NCBI RefSeq assembly: GCF_900120005.1
Contig: NZ_LT635451.1
Span: forward strand, 186,001 to 250,000
Direction: 5' to 3'
From: Holdemania sp. Marseille-P2844
GTDB lineage: Bacteria > Bacillota_I > Bacilli_A > Erysipelotrichales > Erysipelotrichaceae
DNA length: 64,000 nucleotides
Part shown: positions 1-8,702 of the stretch, in pieces
Layout of the letters: each line of letters opens with the position of its first letter
Numbering within the stretch: the first letter of the stretch is position 1
Translations under genes and position numbers: made by a program
Notes under the pieces: model-generated
Database searches by the model: none
What the model was told of the DNA's origin: nothing
What the model saw: the letters and a program-made list of their open reading frames with translations, nothing else

Positions 1-2
1 CC

Positions 3-524
3 CATCAGATCGTCATGAACATCATGTCGATTTCGTTCTCCGTCGGCGACGGGCTGTCGATTGCCAATACCTCGCTGGTCGGGCAGAGCTTAGGCGCCAG
101 CCGCTCGGATATGGCGATCATCTACGGCAAGGTTGCCCAGCGGATCGGCTTGATTCTGGCAATTCTTGTCTCCGGTTCGATCACGCTGTTCCGCGCCCAG
201 CTGATGGCGCTGTTCACCAACGAGGCGGCGGTGATTCTGGCCGGGGAAACACCGTTGATCATTCTTTCGATCACCGTGCTGTTTCAGATCGTGCAGGTCA
301 TCATCGTCGGATCGCTGCGCGGGGCCGGCGACGTCAAGTTTGTCGCGCTTCTGATGTTTGTCAGCGTCACGATCGTCCGGCCGGTTCTGACCTGGGTGCT
401 GTGCTATCCGCTCAATCTGGGATTGCCGGGGGCGTGGCTGTCGGTGCTGCTCGATCAGTTCACGCGCTATATCGTCAGCTACTGGCGTTTCCGCGAAGCG
501 AAGTGGACGCGCATTCAAGTGTAG
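3..524 (+). CDS. MATE-family efflux transporter, C-terminal part (5' end outside window)
   Basis: The reading frame is open from base 3, so the gene starts before the window. The visible 173 codons are hydrophobic, with about four membrane segments. The stretch SVGDGLSIANTSLVGQSLGA is typical of the second half of MATE (NorM/DinF) multidrug and toxin exporters, which move cationic compounds out using Na+ or H+ gradients. The protein ends in a short basic tail (REAKWTRIQV), and an intrinsic terminator follows 9 bases after the stop. The family is clear; the substrate cannot be read from sequence. A second, complete MATE gene lies at 12999-14387. Confidence 0.85.
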   Translation, partial: HQIVMNIMSISFSVGDGLSIANTSLVGQSLGASRSDMAIIYGKVAQRIGLILAILVSGSITLFRAQLMALFTNEAAVILAGETPLIILSITVLFQIVQVIIVGSLRGAGDVKFVALLMFVSVTIVRPVLTWVLCYPLNLGLPGAWLSVLLDQFTRYIVSYWRFREAKWTRIQV

Positions 525-533
525 GCAACAGAA

Positions 534-563
534 GGGGGAAATTCATTGATTTCCTCCTTTTTT
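534..563 (+). terminator. Intrinsic terminator after the MATE gene
   Basis: A 9-bp stem (GGGGGAAAT with ATTTCCTCC, one G-T pair), a 6-base loop and six T's follow directly after the MATE stop codon. Confidence 0.8.
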
Positions 564-607
564 GACGGCCGGTTTTCAGGCAAATTGTAAAGTTTAAATC
601 ATCTGAT

Positions 608-621
608 GGAAAGCGCTTGAA
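608..621. promoter_or_regulatory. Possible cre-like (CcpA) site upstream of nifJ
   Basis: GGAAAGCGCTTGAA resembles the catabolite-responsive element consensus TGNAANCGNWNNCW with two mismatches. It lies about 50 bases upstream of the nifJ -35 box, a plausible place for catabolite control. This is a weak motif match only. Confidence 0.25.
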
Positions 622-670
622 AAAAATGGGTAAAAATCGGAAAGAAGCAGGAAGAAGTTGAAAATCGAGG

Positions 671-699
671 TTTAAAAATCAAACCTTTTGTTTTATAAT
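671..699 (+). promoter_or_regulatory. nifJ promoter
   Basis: A TATAAT -10 box (694-699) lies 17 bases after a TTTAAA -35-like box (671-676). It is followed by the ribosome-binding site AGGAGG (719-724), 7 bases before the nifJ ATG. Confidence 0.65.
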
Positions 700-731
700 G
701 GTAACGGTTAGAGAGTACAGGAGGTTTAACC

Positions 732-3700
732 ATGACAAAAACTTTTATGTCCATGGATGGCAATACAGCTGCCGCTCATTGCGCGTATGCGTTTACTGAA
801 GTAGCTGCAATCTATCCTATCACCCCATCCTCACCGATGGCTGAAGTCGTTGACGCATGGGCTACTCAGGGCCGTAAAAACATTTTTGACACGATTGTCA
901 AAGTTGCGGAACTGCAGGCTGAAGGCGGTGCCGCCGGCGCGGTACACGGCGCTCTGCAGGGCGGTGCGCTGGCGTCCACATTTACGGCAAGCCAGGGCTT
1001 ACTGTTGATGATTCCAAATATCTATAAGATGGCCGGCGAGCTGCTGCCAGGCGTTATTCACGTCGCAGCGCGTTCTCTGGCAACCCGTGCACTGAGCATT
1101 TTCGGCGATCACAGCGACATTTATGCCTGCCGTCAGACCGGCGTCTGCATGCTGGCGTCGCATTCCGTTCAGGAAGCAATGGATCTGGCCGGCGTCGCGC
1201 ATTTAGCGGCGATCAAGGGCTCCGTACCGTTCGTTCATTTCTTTGATGGCTTCAGAACTTCTCACGAAATTCAGAAAGTCGAAGTCATGGATTATGAGTT
1301 CTTAAAGAGCTTGATCGACATGGACGCGGTTGAAGCGTTCCGGGCCAATGCGCTGAACCCGCATACCAACGCGGTAACCCGCGGCGGCGCGGAAAACGAC
1401 GACATTTATTTCCAGGGCCGCGAAGCGCAGAATCTGCACTATGAAGCGATCCCGGATATCGTTGCCGATTACATGAAGAAGATCAGCGAGCATACCGGCC
1501 GCGAATACGCACCGTTCACTTACTATGGTGCACCGGATGCGGAACGCATCATCATTGCGATGGGTTCCGTTACCGAAACGATTAAAGAAACGATCGACGA
1601 GCTGACCAAGCGCGGCGAAAAAGTCGGCCTGATCAAAGTCCATCTGTATCGTCCGTTCTCCGTGAAGTATCTGACCGCGGTGCTGCCGGCTTCGGTCAAG
1701 AAGATCGCGGTTCTGGACCGCACGAAGGAAATGGGCGCCCGCGAACCGCTGTACCTCGACGTCTTAGCCGCATTAAAGGGCATGGATCTGACGATCATCG
1801 GCGGCCGCTACGGCTTAAGCTCCCGCGATACGCAGCCGAACCAGATCAAGGCTGTTTATGACGAACTGGCGAAAGATGCTCCGAAGGCGGAATTCACCAT
1901 CGGCATCAACGATGACGTTACGCACCTGAGCCTGGAAGTCGATCCTGAATTCCATGTCAGCGCGGACTACACATCCTGCCTGTTCTTCGGTTTGGGTTCT
2001 GACGGTACCGTTTCGGCGAACAAGTCTTCGATCAAGATCATCGGCGACAACACCGATCAGTATGCGCAGGCGTATTTCCAGTATGACTCGAAGAAGGCCG
2101 GCGGCGTTACCCGCTCCCACCTGCGTTTCGGTCATTCCCCGATCCGTTCCACCTATTATATTGAAAACGCTGATTTCGTTTCCTGCAGCTTAGACGCTTA
2201 CTGCTTCAAGTATGACATGGTCAGCTGCCTGAAGAACGGCGGAACCTTCTTATTGAACACAACGTTCTCCGCAGAGGAACTGCAGGATCACCTGCCGAAC
2301 CGCATGCTGGCGCAGCTGGCGAAGAAGAACGCGAAGTTCTACATCATCGACGCGACCAAGATCGCTCAGGAAATCGGCATGGGCCGCCGGACCAACACGA
2401 TCCTGCAGTCGGCGTTCTTCGCGCTGAACGAACAGATCATGCCGTATGATAAAGCGGTTGAACTGATGAAGTACATGGCGAAGAAGTCCTACTCCAAGAA
2501 GGGTGACGAAATCGTCCAGCTGAACTACAAGGCGATCGACCAGGGCAAAAACGGTCTGGTTGAAATCGAAGTGAAGCCGGAATGGGCTGAACTGAGCTAT
2601 GATTCCGGACGCAAGCTGACCGGCGACGAATACTTTGACAACCATGTCATGGCGATCAACTCTCTGGAAGGCTATGATCTGCCGGTATCCAACTTCATGA
2701 AGTACGATATCCTGGACGGCTCGATTCACAACAGCGTTTCCTTCAAGGAAAAGCGCACGATCGCGGTTCAGGTTCCGACCTGGGATCCAAACAACTGTAT
2801 CCAGTGCGGATTCTGCTCGTTCGTCTGCCCGCATGCGACAATCCGTCCGTTCTTACTGACGGATGAAGAAATCGCCAATGCGCCGATGGAATTCAAGACG
2901 ATTCAGGCGATGGGCAAGGGTGTTGAAAATCTGAAGTATCGGATCCAGGTTTCTCCGGCGAACTGCGTCGGCTGCGGTCTGTGCGTTGTTGAATGTCCGG
3001 GCAAGGGCGGCAACAAGGCGCTGAAGATGGTCGATATCAACGAAAAGCTGGATCAGGAACCGCTGGCCGATTACCTGTTCAAGCACACCGAATACAAGAC
3101 GAACTACTTCCCGGTGGACACGGTCAAGGGCTCGCAGTTCGCAATGCCTTACTTTGAAGTTTCCGGAGCCTGCCCGGGCTGCGGCGAAACGCCTTACTAC
3201 AAGCTGGCTTCTCAGCTGTTCGGCAAGGATATGATGATCGCCAATGCGACCGGCTGCTCAATGATCTACTGCTCCTCGACACCGTCAACTCCGTTCTCCA
3301 ACGATGCGGAAGGCAACGGCGTCGCCTGGGCGAACTCCCTGTTTGAAGACAACGCTGAATACGGCTACGGCATGGCTTTGGCGCAGAACTTCAAGGAAGC
3401 GCGCATCCTGTCGCTGATGGAAAACAACCTGGATTCCGTTGAACCGGAACTGAAGGCGGCGTTCGAGAAATATCTGGCGGCGGGCAACAACCGTGATGCA
3501 CAGCGTGAAATCAAAGATGAAATCATTGCCGGCGTCAAAGCTTCCGCGAATGAAGCGGTCAAGGAACTGCTGGATTACGAACGCGACCTGGTCGGCAAGT
3601 CGATCTGGATCGTCGGCGGCGACGGCTGGGCTTATGATATCGGCTACGGCGGATTGGATCATGTTCTGGCCAACAACCTGAACGTTAACGTCCTGGTTCT

Positions 3701-4238
3701 GGATACCGAAGTTTACTCCAACACCGGCGGACAGGCATCCAAGTCTTCGCAGTCGGCAGCGATCGCGAAGTTCGCAGCCGGCGGCAAGAGCACCGCGAAG
3801 AAAGACCTCGGTCAGATCGCGATGGCTTACGGTCATGTCTATGTCGCTTCCGTTTCGATGGGCGCGAACCGGGCTCAGACGCTGAAAGCCTTCAAGGAAG
3901 CTGAAAGCTATGACGGACCATCCCTGATCATTGCTTACGCACCATGTGCTGAACACGGCATCAAGGGCGGTCTGGCGAACCATCAGAGAGTTCAGGCCAA
4001 GGCTGTTGAATGCGGCTATACTGTTCTGTACCGTTTTGATCCGCGCAACGAAGAACATCCGTTAACGATCGATTCCAAGGAACCGAACTGGGATCTGTTC
4101 CAGGCGTTCCTGCTGAACGAAACCCGTTACAGCCAGCTGCCGAAGCTGAAGGGCGAAAAAGCATACGAAATGTTCGAAAGAACAAAGAAGGATGCGCAGC
4201 GCCGTTATACACGCTTAGTCAAGCTGTCAGAAGAATAA
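732..4238 (+). CDS. nifJ: Pyruvate:ferredoxin (flavodoxin) oxidoreductase
   Basis: Single-chain 1168-residue PFOR, the usual length for the homodimeric enzyme. It oxidises pyruvate with CoA to acetyl-CoA and CO2 and reduces ferredoxin or flavodoxin in the cytoplasm; this is the central step of anaerobic fermentation. The N-terminal pyruvate-binding domain (YPITPSSPMAE near residue 30) is followed by the transketolase-like domains. Two 4Fe-4S motifs sit near residues 688 (CIQCGFCSFVCP) and 740 (CVGCGLCVVECP). The C-terminal domain has the proximal cluster cysteines (CPGCGE near 813) and the thiamine-diphosphate site (GDGWAYDIGYGG near 962, VYSNTGGQ near 993). It is monocistronic, with its own promoter and terminator. 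Codon choice is strongly biased, as in highly expressed genes. Confidence 0.97.
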   Translation: MTKTFMSMDGNTAAAHCAYAFTEVAAIYPITPSSPMAEVVDAWATQGRKNIFDTIVKVAELQAEGGAAGAVHGALQGGALASTFTASQGLLLMIPNIYKMAGELLPGVIHVAARSLATRALSIFGDHSDIYACRQTGVCMLASHSVQEAMDLAGVAHLAAIKGSVPFVHFFDGFRTSHEIQKVEVMDYEFLKSLIDMDAVEAFRANALNPHTNAVTRGGAENDDIYFQGREAQNLHYEAIPDIVADYMKKISEHTGREYAPFTYYGAPDAERIIIAMGSVTETIKETIDELTKRGEKVGLIKVHLYRPFSVKYLTAVLPASVKKIAVLDRTKEMGAREPLYLDVLAALKGMDLTIIGGRYGLSSRDTQPNQIKAVYDELAKDAPKAEFTIGINDDVTHLSLEVDPEFHVSADYTSCLFFGLGSDGTVSANKSSIKIIGDNTDQYAQAYFQYDSKKAGGVTRSHLRFGHSPIRSTYYIENADFVSCSLDAYCFKYDMVSCLKNGGTFLLNTTFSAEELQDHLPNRMLAQLAKKNAKFYIIDATKIAQEIGMGRRTNTILQSAFFALNEQIMPYDKAVELMKYMAKKSYSKKGDEIVQLNYKAIDQGKNGLVEIEVKPEWAELSYDSGRKLTGDEYFDNHVMAINSLEGYDLPVSNFMKYDILDGSIHNSVSFKEKRTIAVQVPTWDPNNCIQCGFCSFVCPHATIRPFLLTDEEIANAPMEFKTIQAMGKGVENLKYRIQVSPANCVGCGLCVVECPGKGGNKALKMVDINEKLDQEPLADYLFKHTEYKTNYFPVDTVKGSQFAMPYFEVSGACPGCGETPYYKLASQLFGKDMMIANATGCSMIYCSSTPSTPFSNDAEGNGVAWANSLFEDNAEYGYGMALAQNFKEARILSLMENNLDSVEPELKAAFEKYLAAGNNRDAQREIKDEIIAGVKASANEAVKELLDYERDLVGKSIWIVGGDGWAYDIGYGGLDHVLANNLNVNVLVLDTEVYSNTGGQASKSSQSAAIAKFAAGGKSTAKKDLGQIAMAYGHVYVASVSMGANRAQTLKAFKEAESYDGPSLIIAYAPCAEHGIKGGLANHQRVQAKAVECGYTVLYRFDPRNEEHPLTIDSKEPNWDLFQAFLLNETRYSQLPKLKGEKAYEMFERTKKDAQRRYTRLVKLSEE

Positions 4239-4260
4239 GCTGAAGATCGTATAGAAAGCT

Positions 4261-4289
4261 GACCCTCATTTTGGGGGTCGCTTTTTTTT
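4261..4289 (+). terminator. nifJ terminator
   Basis: GACCC...GGGTC hairpin followed by a run of eight T's, 22 bases after the nifJ stop. Confidence 0.8.
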
Positions 4290-4441
4290 GCTTTTCAGCC
4301 GCTGTTGAATGGAAGCATGGAATTATTCCCTGATCGATTTTGATACATCTGAATTTGAATAAAACAAGCTCCTCTTTGCAGAAATCTGGCAAACAATGTC
4401 CGCCGGATGTCTAAGGCTCAGGATGAAAACCGCGGAAGGAC

Positions 4442-4470
4442 TTGATAATTGATAGGGTTTTCATTATACT
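4442..4470 (+). promoter_or_regulatory. Promoter of the glycolipid glycosyltransferase gene
   Basis: TTGATA (4442-4447), 17-base spacer, TATACT (4465-4470). This is a near-consensus housekeeping promoter 24 bases before the start codon. Confidence 0.7.
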
Positions 4471-4494
4471 TGATAGTGGATTCGAGGTATGTAC

Positions 4495-5514
4495 ATGAAA
4501 GTATTGTTGTTTTTTGAAGGAGAAAAGGTGATCTCGACCTCCGGAATCGGACGGGCGCTGAAGCATCAGAAGCAGGCGCTGACGATGGCGGGGATTGAGT
4601 ACACGCTGGATCCGAACGATGATTTTGATATTCTGCACATCAATACGGTCGGACCGGCCAGCGCGGGGGTGATTGCCAAAGCCCGCCGGGAAGGCAAACC
4701 GGTCATTTATCACGCACATTCAACAGAAGAAGATTTCCGCAATTCGTTTGTGCTGTCCAATCAGTTTGCCCCGCTGTTTAAGAAGCATCTGGTTTCGCTC
4801 TATTCCAGCGCCGATGCGATCATTACGCCGACGCCCTATTCCAAGAGCTTGTTGGAAGGCTATGGCATTGACTTACCAATTTATGCCGTGTCCAACGGCA
4901 TTGATCTGGACCGCTTCAGCTACAATCCGGAAAAGGTCAAAGCGTATTACAAGTATTTCAGCCTGAATGAAACCGATAAGGTCGTATTGTCTGTCGGCTT
5001 GTATTTTGAGCGCAAGGGACTGCCGGATTTCATTGAGGTAGCGAAGCGTCTGCCGCAGTATAAGTTTATCTGGTTCGGCTATACGCCGCTGATCTCCGTG
5101 CCGAAGAATATCCGCGAGCTGGTTGAGGATCATCCGGCTAATGTGATCTTCCCAGGCTATGTTAAGGGCGCGATTATCGAGGGCGCGTATGCCGGAGCGA
5201 ATGCTTTTTTCTTCCCGTCTTACGAGGAAACGGAAGGCATCGTCGTGCTGGAAGCGCTGGCCGCTTCCCAACAGGTCATCGTCCGTGACATCGGGGTGTT
5301 TGATCCTTGGCTGAAAGATCGGGTGAACTGTTATAAAGGCCAGTCTGTAGACGAGTTCGTCGAGCTGATCGAAGGAGTCGTTGAGAAGCGTCTGCCGTCG
5401 GTCAGCGACGAGGGGAAAAAGACGGCACAGGAACGCAGCATCGCCAGCGTGGGCCAGCAGCTGAAAACCATTTATGAAACCGTGCTGGAAAACAACCGGC
5501 CGGAGACGTTGTAA
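4495..5514 (+). CDS. GT4-family glycosyltransferase, probably diglucosyl-diacylglycerol synthase
   Basis: A 339-residue GT-B fold glycosyltransferase of family 4. The start MKVLLFFEGEKVISTSGIGR and the C-terminal donor-site motif EETEGIVVLEALA (E-x7-E) match the enzymes that add the second glucose to glucosyl-diacylglycerol in Gram-positive bacteria (alDGS/LafB type). It would act at the cytoplasmic membrane face, making glycolipid anchors for lipoteichoic acid. The ATG at 4495 is preferred over 4489 because GAGG at 4484-4487 sits 7 bases upstream of it. It has its own promoter and terminator. The two genes downstream encode a multi-spanning membrane protein and the likely partner enzyme. The family is certain; the acceptor is inferred from similarity and context. 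Confidence 0.8.
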   Translation: MKVLLFFEGEKVISTSGIGRALKHQKQALTMAGIEYTLDPNDDFDILHINTVGPASAGVIAKARREGKPVIYHAHSTEEDFRNSFVLSNQFAPLFKKHLVSLYSSADAIITPTPYSKSLLEGYGIDLPIYAVSNGIDLDRFSYNPEKVKAYYKYFSLNETDKVVLSVGLYFERKGLPDFIEVAKRLPQYKFIWFGYTPLISVPKNIRELVEDHPANVIFPGYVKGAIIEGAYAGANAFFFPSYEETEGIVVLEALAASQQVIVRDIGVFDPWLKDRVNCYKGQSVDEFVELIEGVVEKRLPSVSDEGKKTAQERSIASVGQQLKTIYETVLENNRPETL

Positions 5515-5535
5515 GGAGAGCAAGGCTCTCTTTTT
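5515..5535 (+). terminator. Intrinsic terminator
   Basis: GAGAGC-AAG-GCTCTC with five T's begins directly after the TAA of the glycosyltransferase gene. Confidence 0.8.
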
Positions 5536-5619
5536 CTTTGATTTGACGGGGATTTCTTAAGAAAGAAAAAAGAATCGGCGAAGGCGGTCTTAAGAGCGCG
5601 GGGCAGGAAGCCTTATTCC

Positions 5620-5648
5620 TTGTGTAACCTTGTTTTTCATTGTATAAT
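5620..5648 (+). promoter_or_regulatory. Promoter of the membrane protein / glycosyltransferase-RecX operon
   Basis: A perfect TATAAT (5643-5648) with a weak TTGTGT (5620-5625) 17 bases upstream, 23 bases before the ATG. Confidence 0.6.
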
Positions 5649-5670
5649 AAGTTAACGAGGCTGAGGAAGT

Positions 5671-6720
5671 ATGAAAAAAGCGCGAAACTATGTGATTAAT
5701 ATTCTGCTCATCGTAGGCTTCACAGCCGGAGTGCTGTGGTTTACCTTGAAGGATAATTTTAACGAAGTCATGGGGATTCTGCAGCAGGTGAACGCCGGCT
5801 GGCTGATCGTGATCATTGCGATCGCGATTCTGTATCAGTGTGTGATCGGCTGGATACTGACGCAGCTGACCCGCATCAGCAATCCGCATTACAAGTTGAA
5901 TTATGGGATTGTCAACGCCCTGGTGGCTTCTTTTTTCCATGGCGTGACTCCGAGCGCCTCGGGTGGTCAGTTTGCCCAGGTGTATGTGTTTAAGAAACAG
6001 GGCGTGCCGTTAAGTGATTCGGCGAGCGTGCTGTGGATGGATTTTATCGTGTACCAGTCGACGATGATCGCGTCGGTTTTCATTTTGATCCTGCTGCGGT
6101 TTCATCATTTCTACACTAACTATTCGCAGTTCTTTTTGCTTGTCCTGCTTGGCTTTCTGGTCAACAGCCTGGTGATCATCGGGTTGTGGGCGTTAGTCCG
6201 GTTCCCGAAGGTTTACACATGGATCAGCACGACCGGTCTGCATCTGGGCTGTAAGCTGCATCTGGTAAAAAATCCGGAAAAAGCGCTGGCTTTATTAAAG
6301 GATCAGCTCGACCGGTTCGGTAGTGAAACCGCGAAGCTGAAAGGCCACCGGCCGCTGATTGTGCGAGTGACGCTGGCCAACTTTGTACGGCTCGGCCTGT
6401 ATTATGCGATCCCGTTTTTCTGCGCGCAGGCGCTGGGCCTGAACGTCAGTCTTGATCTGATTATTGACTGCATGGCGCTGTCAGCGTTTGTGTCGATGAT
6501 CAACGCATTCATTCCGATTCCGGGCGCCAGCGGCGGTACGGAAGCTACGTATGTTTTGATGTTTTCAACGATCTTCGGAAAGCTGGGCGCGACCAGCTCG
6601 ATGATTTTATGGCGGTTTGCCTCTTATTACTTTATGCTGATCCTGGGCGGTCTGACCTTTATCTGGGTTAAGAGCCGGCCGGCGATCGTTGTCGAACCGA
6701 TGCAGGAGGAAAAGAAATGA
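5671..6720 (+). CDS. Lysylphosphatidylglycerol synthase TM-region (UPF0104) membrane protein
   Basis: A 349-residue protein with about eight membrane helices. It carries the conserved features of the LPG_synthase_TM/UPF0104 family: TPSASGGQFAQVY near residue 92 and PIPGASGGTEATY near residue 284. The catalytic aminoacyl-transfer domain of MprF is absent, so it is not expected to lysinylate lipids. Stand-alone members beside glycolipid glycosyltransferases, such as LafC in streptococci, are thought to support glycolipid handling or flipping. It starts a two-gene operon and overlaps the next gene by 4 bases (ATGA). The function in glycolipid export is inferred from context. Confidence 0.8.
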   Translation: MKKARNYVINILLIVGFTAGVLWFTLKDNFNEVMGILQQVNAGWLIVIIAIAILYQCVIGWILTQLTRISNPHYKLNYGIVNALVASFFHGVTPSASGGQFAQVYVFKKQGVPLSDSASVLWMDFIVYQSTMIASVFILILLRFHHFYTNYSQFFLLVLLGFLVNSLVIIGLWALVRFPKVYTWISTTGLHLGCKLHLVKNPEKALALLKDQLDRFGSETAKLKGHRPLIVRVTLANFVRLGLYYAIPFFCAQALGLNVSLDLIIDCMALSAFVSMINAFIPIPGASGGTEATYVLMFSTIFGKLGATSSMILWRFASYYFMLILGGLTFIWVKSRPAIVVEPMQEEKK

Positions 6721-8702
6721 GAATTGGATTATTTACAGATACCTATCTGCCTGACGTCAACGGCGTCGTTTCTTCCATCGTGACGCTGCAGCAGGAACTA
6801 GAAAAGAATGGTCACGACGTGTTTGTGATCACGACCCATCCGGGACTGCTTCAGGTCCAGCGCGAAGGCAATGTGCTGCGGCTGCCGGGGGTGGAATTAA
6901 AAAGCTTATACGGCTATGTGCTGACCAGTCCGATTCATTTCGCGGTGCTCAAGGATATCCGCGAGATGGAGCTGGATGTGATCCATGCCCATACGGAATT
7001 CGGCGTTGGAATCTTCGCCCGCATCGTAGCGAAAATGCTGCAGATCCCGCTGGTGTCGACGTATCATACAACCTATGAGGATTATACACATTACGTCAAC
7101 GTCTTTAATCTGGAAACGATTGATAAGGTCGCCAAGAAAGCGGTCAGCAGCTTAAGCAAGCTGTATGGCGAGACAAGCACGGAACTGATCGCTCCATCCC
7201 AGAAGACCAAGGAAATGCTGCAGCGCTATGGAATTAAAAAGCGGATTCACGTGATTCCGACCGGACTGGACCTGCAGCGCTTTGACGCCCACCGCACGGA
7301 TGCGGAAACGATCCGGCAGCGGCGCGAAGAGCTGATGGCGAATCCGGAAGAGACGCTGATCATTTTCGTCGGCCGGATCGCGAAGGAAAAAAGCATCGAC
7401 TTTGTGATCGACGGGTTTACCTATTTAAAAGAAGCCGGGGTGCCGGTTCATTTTGCGGTGATCGGCGGCGGGCCGGAGCAGGAAGCCTTGGAGAGCCATG
7501 TGCGCGAGCTGGGGCTGGATTCAATGATCACCTTTGCCGGGAAGAAGCCGGCGGACCAGATTCCTTCCTACTACCATTGCGCGGACGCGTTTGTTTCCGC
7601 TTCGCTGACTGAAACGCAGGGCATGACCTACATCGAAGCGTTAGCCAGCGAACTGCCGGTTTTTGCCCGGCCGGATGAAGTGCTGGAAGATCTGGTGCTG
7701 GAAGGCCAGACCGGTTTCCTGTTTAAGAAACCTGAACAGTTTGCCGAGAAAGTGCAGCTTTTCTTAGCGATGAGCGCAGAGGAGCGCGCCGTGATGAAGG
7801 CTGCCGCGAAGTCTCAGGTTGAAGTTTATGACAGCCGGATTTTCTATCAGAAGGTGCTGGAAGTCTATGAAAGCGCGACTGCGGAATACCGTGAGATGTA
7901 CCGGCTGGAATCGATCCGGCCGAAGGACGACTGCGTTGAGCTGAAGGTCTGCTCGCCCAACGATGAAATCCGAATTCTTGTTTCGCTGGAAACGTATTTC
8001 AATAAGGGACTGCGCAAGGACGTGCTGATCAGCAGCGATGAGCTGGACGAACTGATCAGCGAGGAAGAAGCGGTCAAGGCGTATCAGAGCTGTCTGAAGC
8101 GGATCGCGGCGAAAGACCGCACGCGCAAGGAAATCTACGACTGGCTGACGCAGAACACGCAGCTGGATATCAAGCAGATCAACGAGATCGTTGAGAAGCT
8201 GGAAGAACGGGATCTGATCAACGACCTGCGCTATACCAAAAATCAAGTTTATAATCTGAAGCTTCTGATGCAGGGCAAAAACAAGATCAGCCGGACATTG
8301 CGGAAGAAGGGCATCCCGTATGAGATGATTGAATCCGTGTTCGCCGACGAGGATGAACAGTCGGAATTCCGCAACGCATTGAAGTGGGCGCAGAAGCTGC
8401 AGCCGACGATCAAGGAAAAATCAGTACGGATGAAGAAGAATATGATGAAATCCAAATTGATCGCTCAGGGCTTTGCGGTCGACGTGATCAACGAGGTCAT
8501 GGACAACCTGAGCTTTGTCGAGGAAGAACGGGCCGAGCTGGAGAGCCTGCGCAAGACGGCGGCGAAAGCAAAGAAGCGGTATCAGTCGAAGTACAGCGGC
8601 ACCAAGCTGCGCAATTACGTTTTCCGTTACTGTTCAGCCCAGGGCTTCGACGTCGAGGATATTTATTTAATTTTAAGTGAAATGGAGTGGGATGATGAAT
8701 AA
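6717..8702 (+). CDS. Glycolipid glycosyltransferase (GT4) fused to a RecX domain
   Basis: 661 residues in two parts. Residues 1 to about 395 form a complete GT-B glycosyltransferase. It starts MRIGLFTDTYLPDVNGVVSS and has the donor-site motif ETQGMTYIEALAS, as in 1,2-diacylglycerol 3-glucosyltransferase (alMGS/LafA type). Residues from about 440 to 661 form a RecX-like helical-repeat region (KRIAAKDRTRKEIYDWL, KGIPYEMIESV, RYCSAQGFDVEDIYLIL). RecX proteins bind and inhibit RecA filaments. There is no internal stop or frameshift: both halves lie in one uninterrupted frame with uniform codon use. The start overlaps the preceding stop (ATGA), and the yhaM-like gene begins 8 bases before this gene ends. 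Joining lipid glycosylation to recombination control is unexpected; the protein might be cleaved, or might have two separate activities. Confidence 0.88.
   Translation: MRIGLFTDTYLPDVNGVVSSIVTLQQELEKNGHDVFVITTHPGLLQVQREGNVLRLPGVELKSLYGYVLTSPIHFAVLKDIREMELDVIHAHTEFGVGIFARIVAKMLQIPLVSTYHTTYEDYTHYVNVFNLETIDKVAKKAVSSLSKLYGETSTELIAPSQKTKEMLQRYGIKKRIHVIPTGLDLQRFDAHRTDAETIRQRREELMANPEETLIIFVGRIAKEKSIDFVIDGFTYLKEAGVPVHFAVIGGGPEQEALESHVRELGLDSMITFAGKKPADQIPSYYHCADAFVSASLTETQGMTYIEALASELPVFARPDEVLEDLVLEGQTGFLFKKPEQFAEKVQLFLAMSAEERAVMKAAAKSQVEVYDSRIFYQKVLEVYESATAEYREMYRLESIRPKDDCVELKVCSPNDEIRILVSLETYFNKGLRKDVLISSDELDELISEEEAVKAYQSCLKRIAAKDRTRKEIYDWLTQNTQLDIKQINEIVEKLEERDLINDLRYTKNQVYNLKLLMQGKNKISRTLRKKGIPYEMIESVFADEDEQSEFRNALKWAQKLQPTIKEKSVRMKKNMMKSKLIAQGFAVDVINEVMDNLSFVEEERAELESLRKTAAKAKKRYQSKYSGTKLRNYVFRYCSAQGFDVEDIYLILSEMEWDDE

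Noticed and set aside
3285-4058. Long minus-strand open frame inside nifJ
   Set aside because: It is opposite a strongly conserved, highly biased coding sequence and has no ribosome-binding site or promoter; it results from the codon use of nifJ. The same applies to the other antisense frames inside priA, rsmB, the P-type ATPase and the OYE gene.
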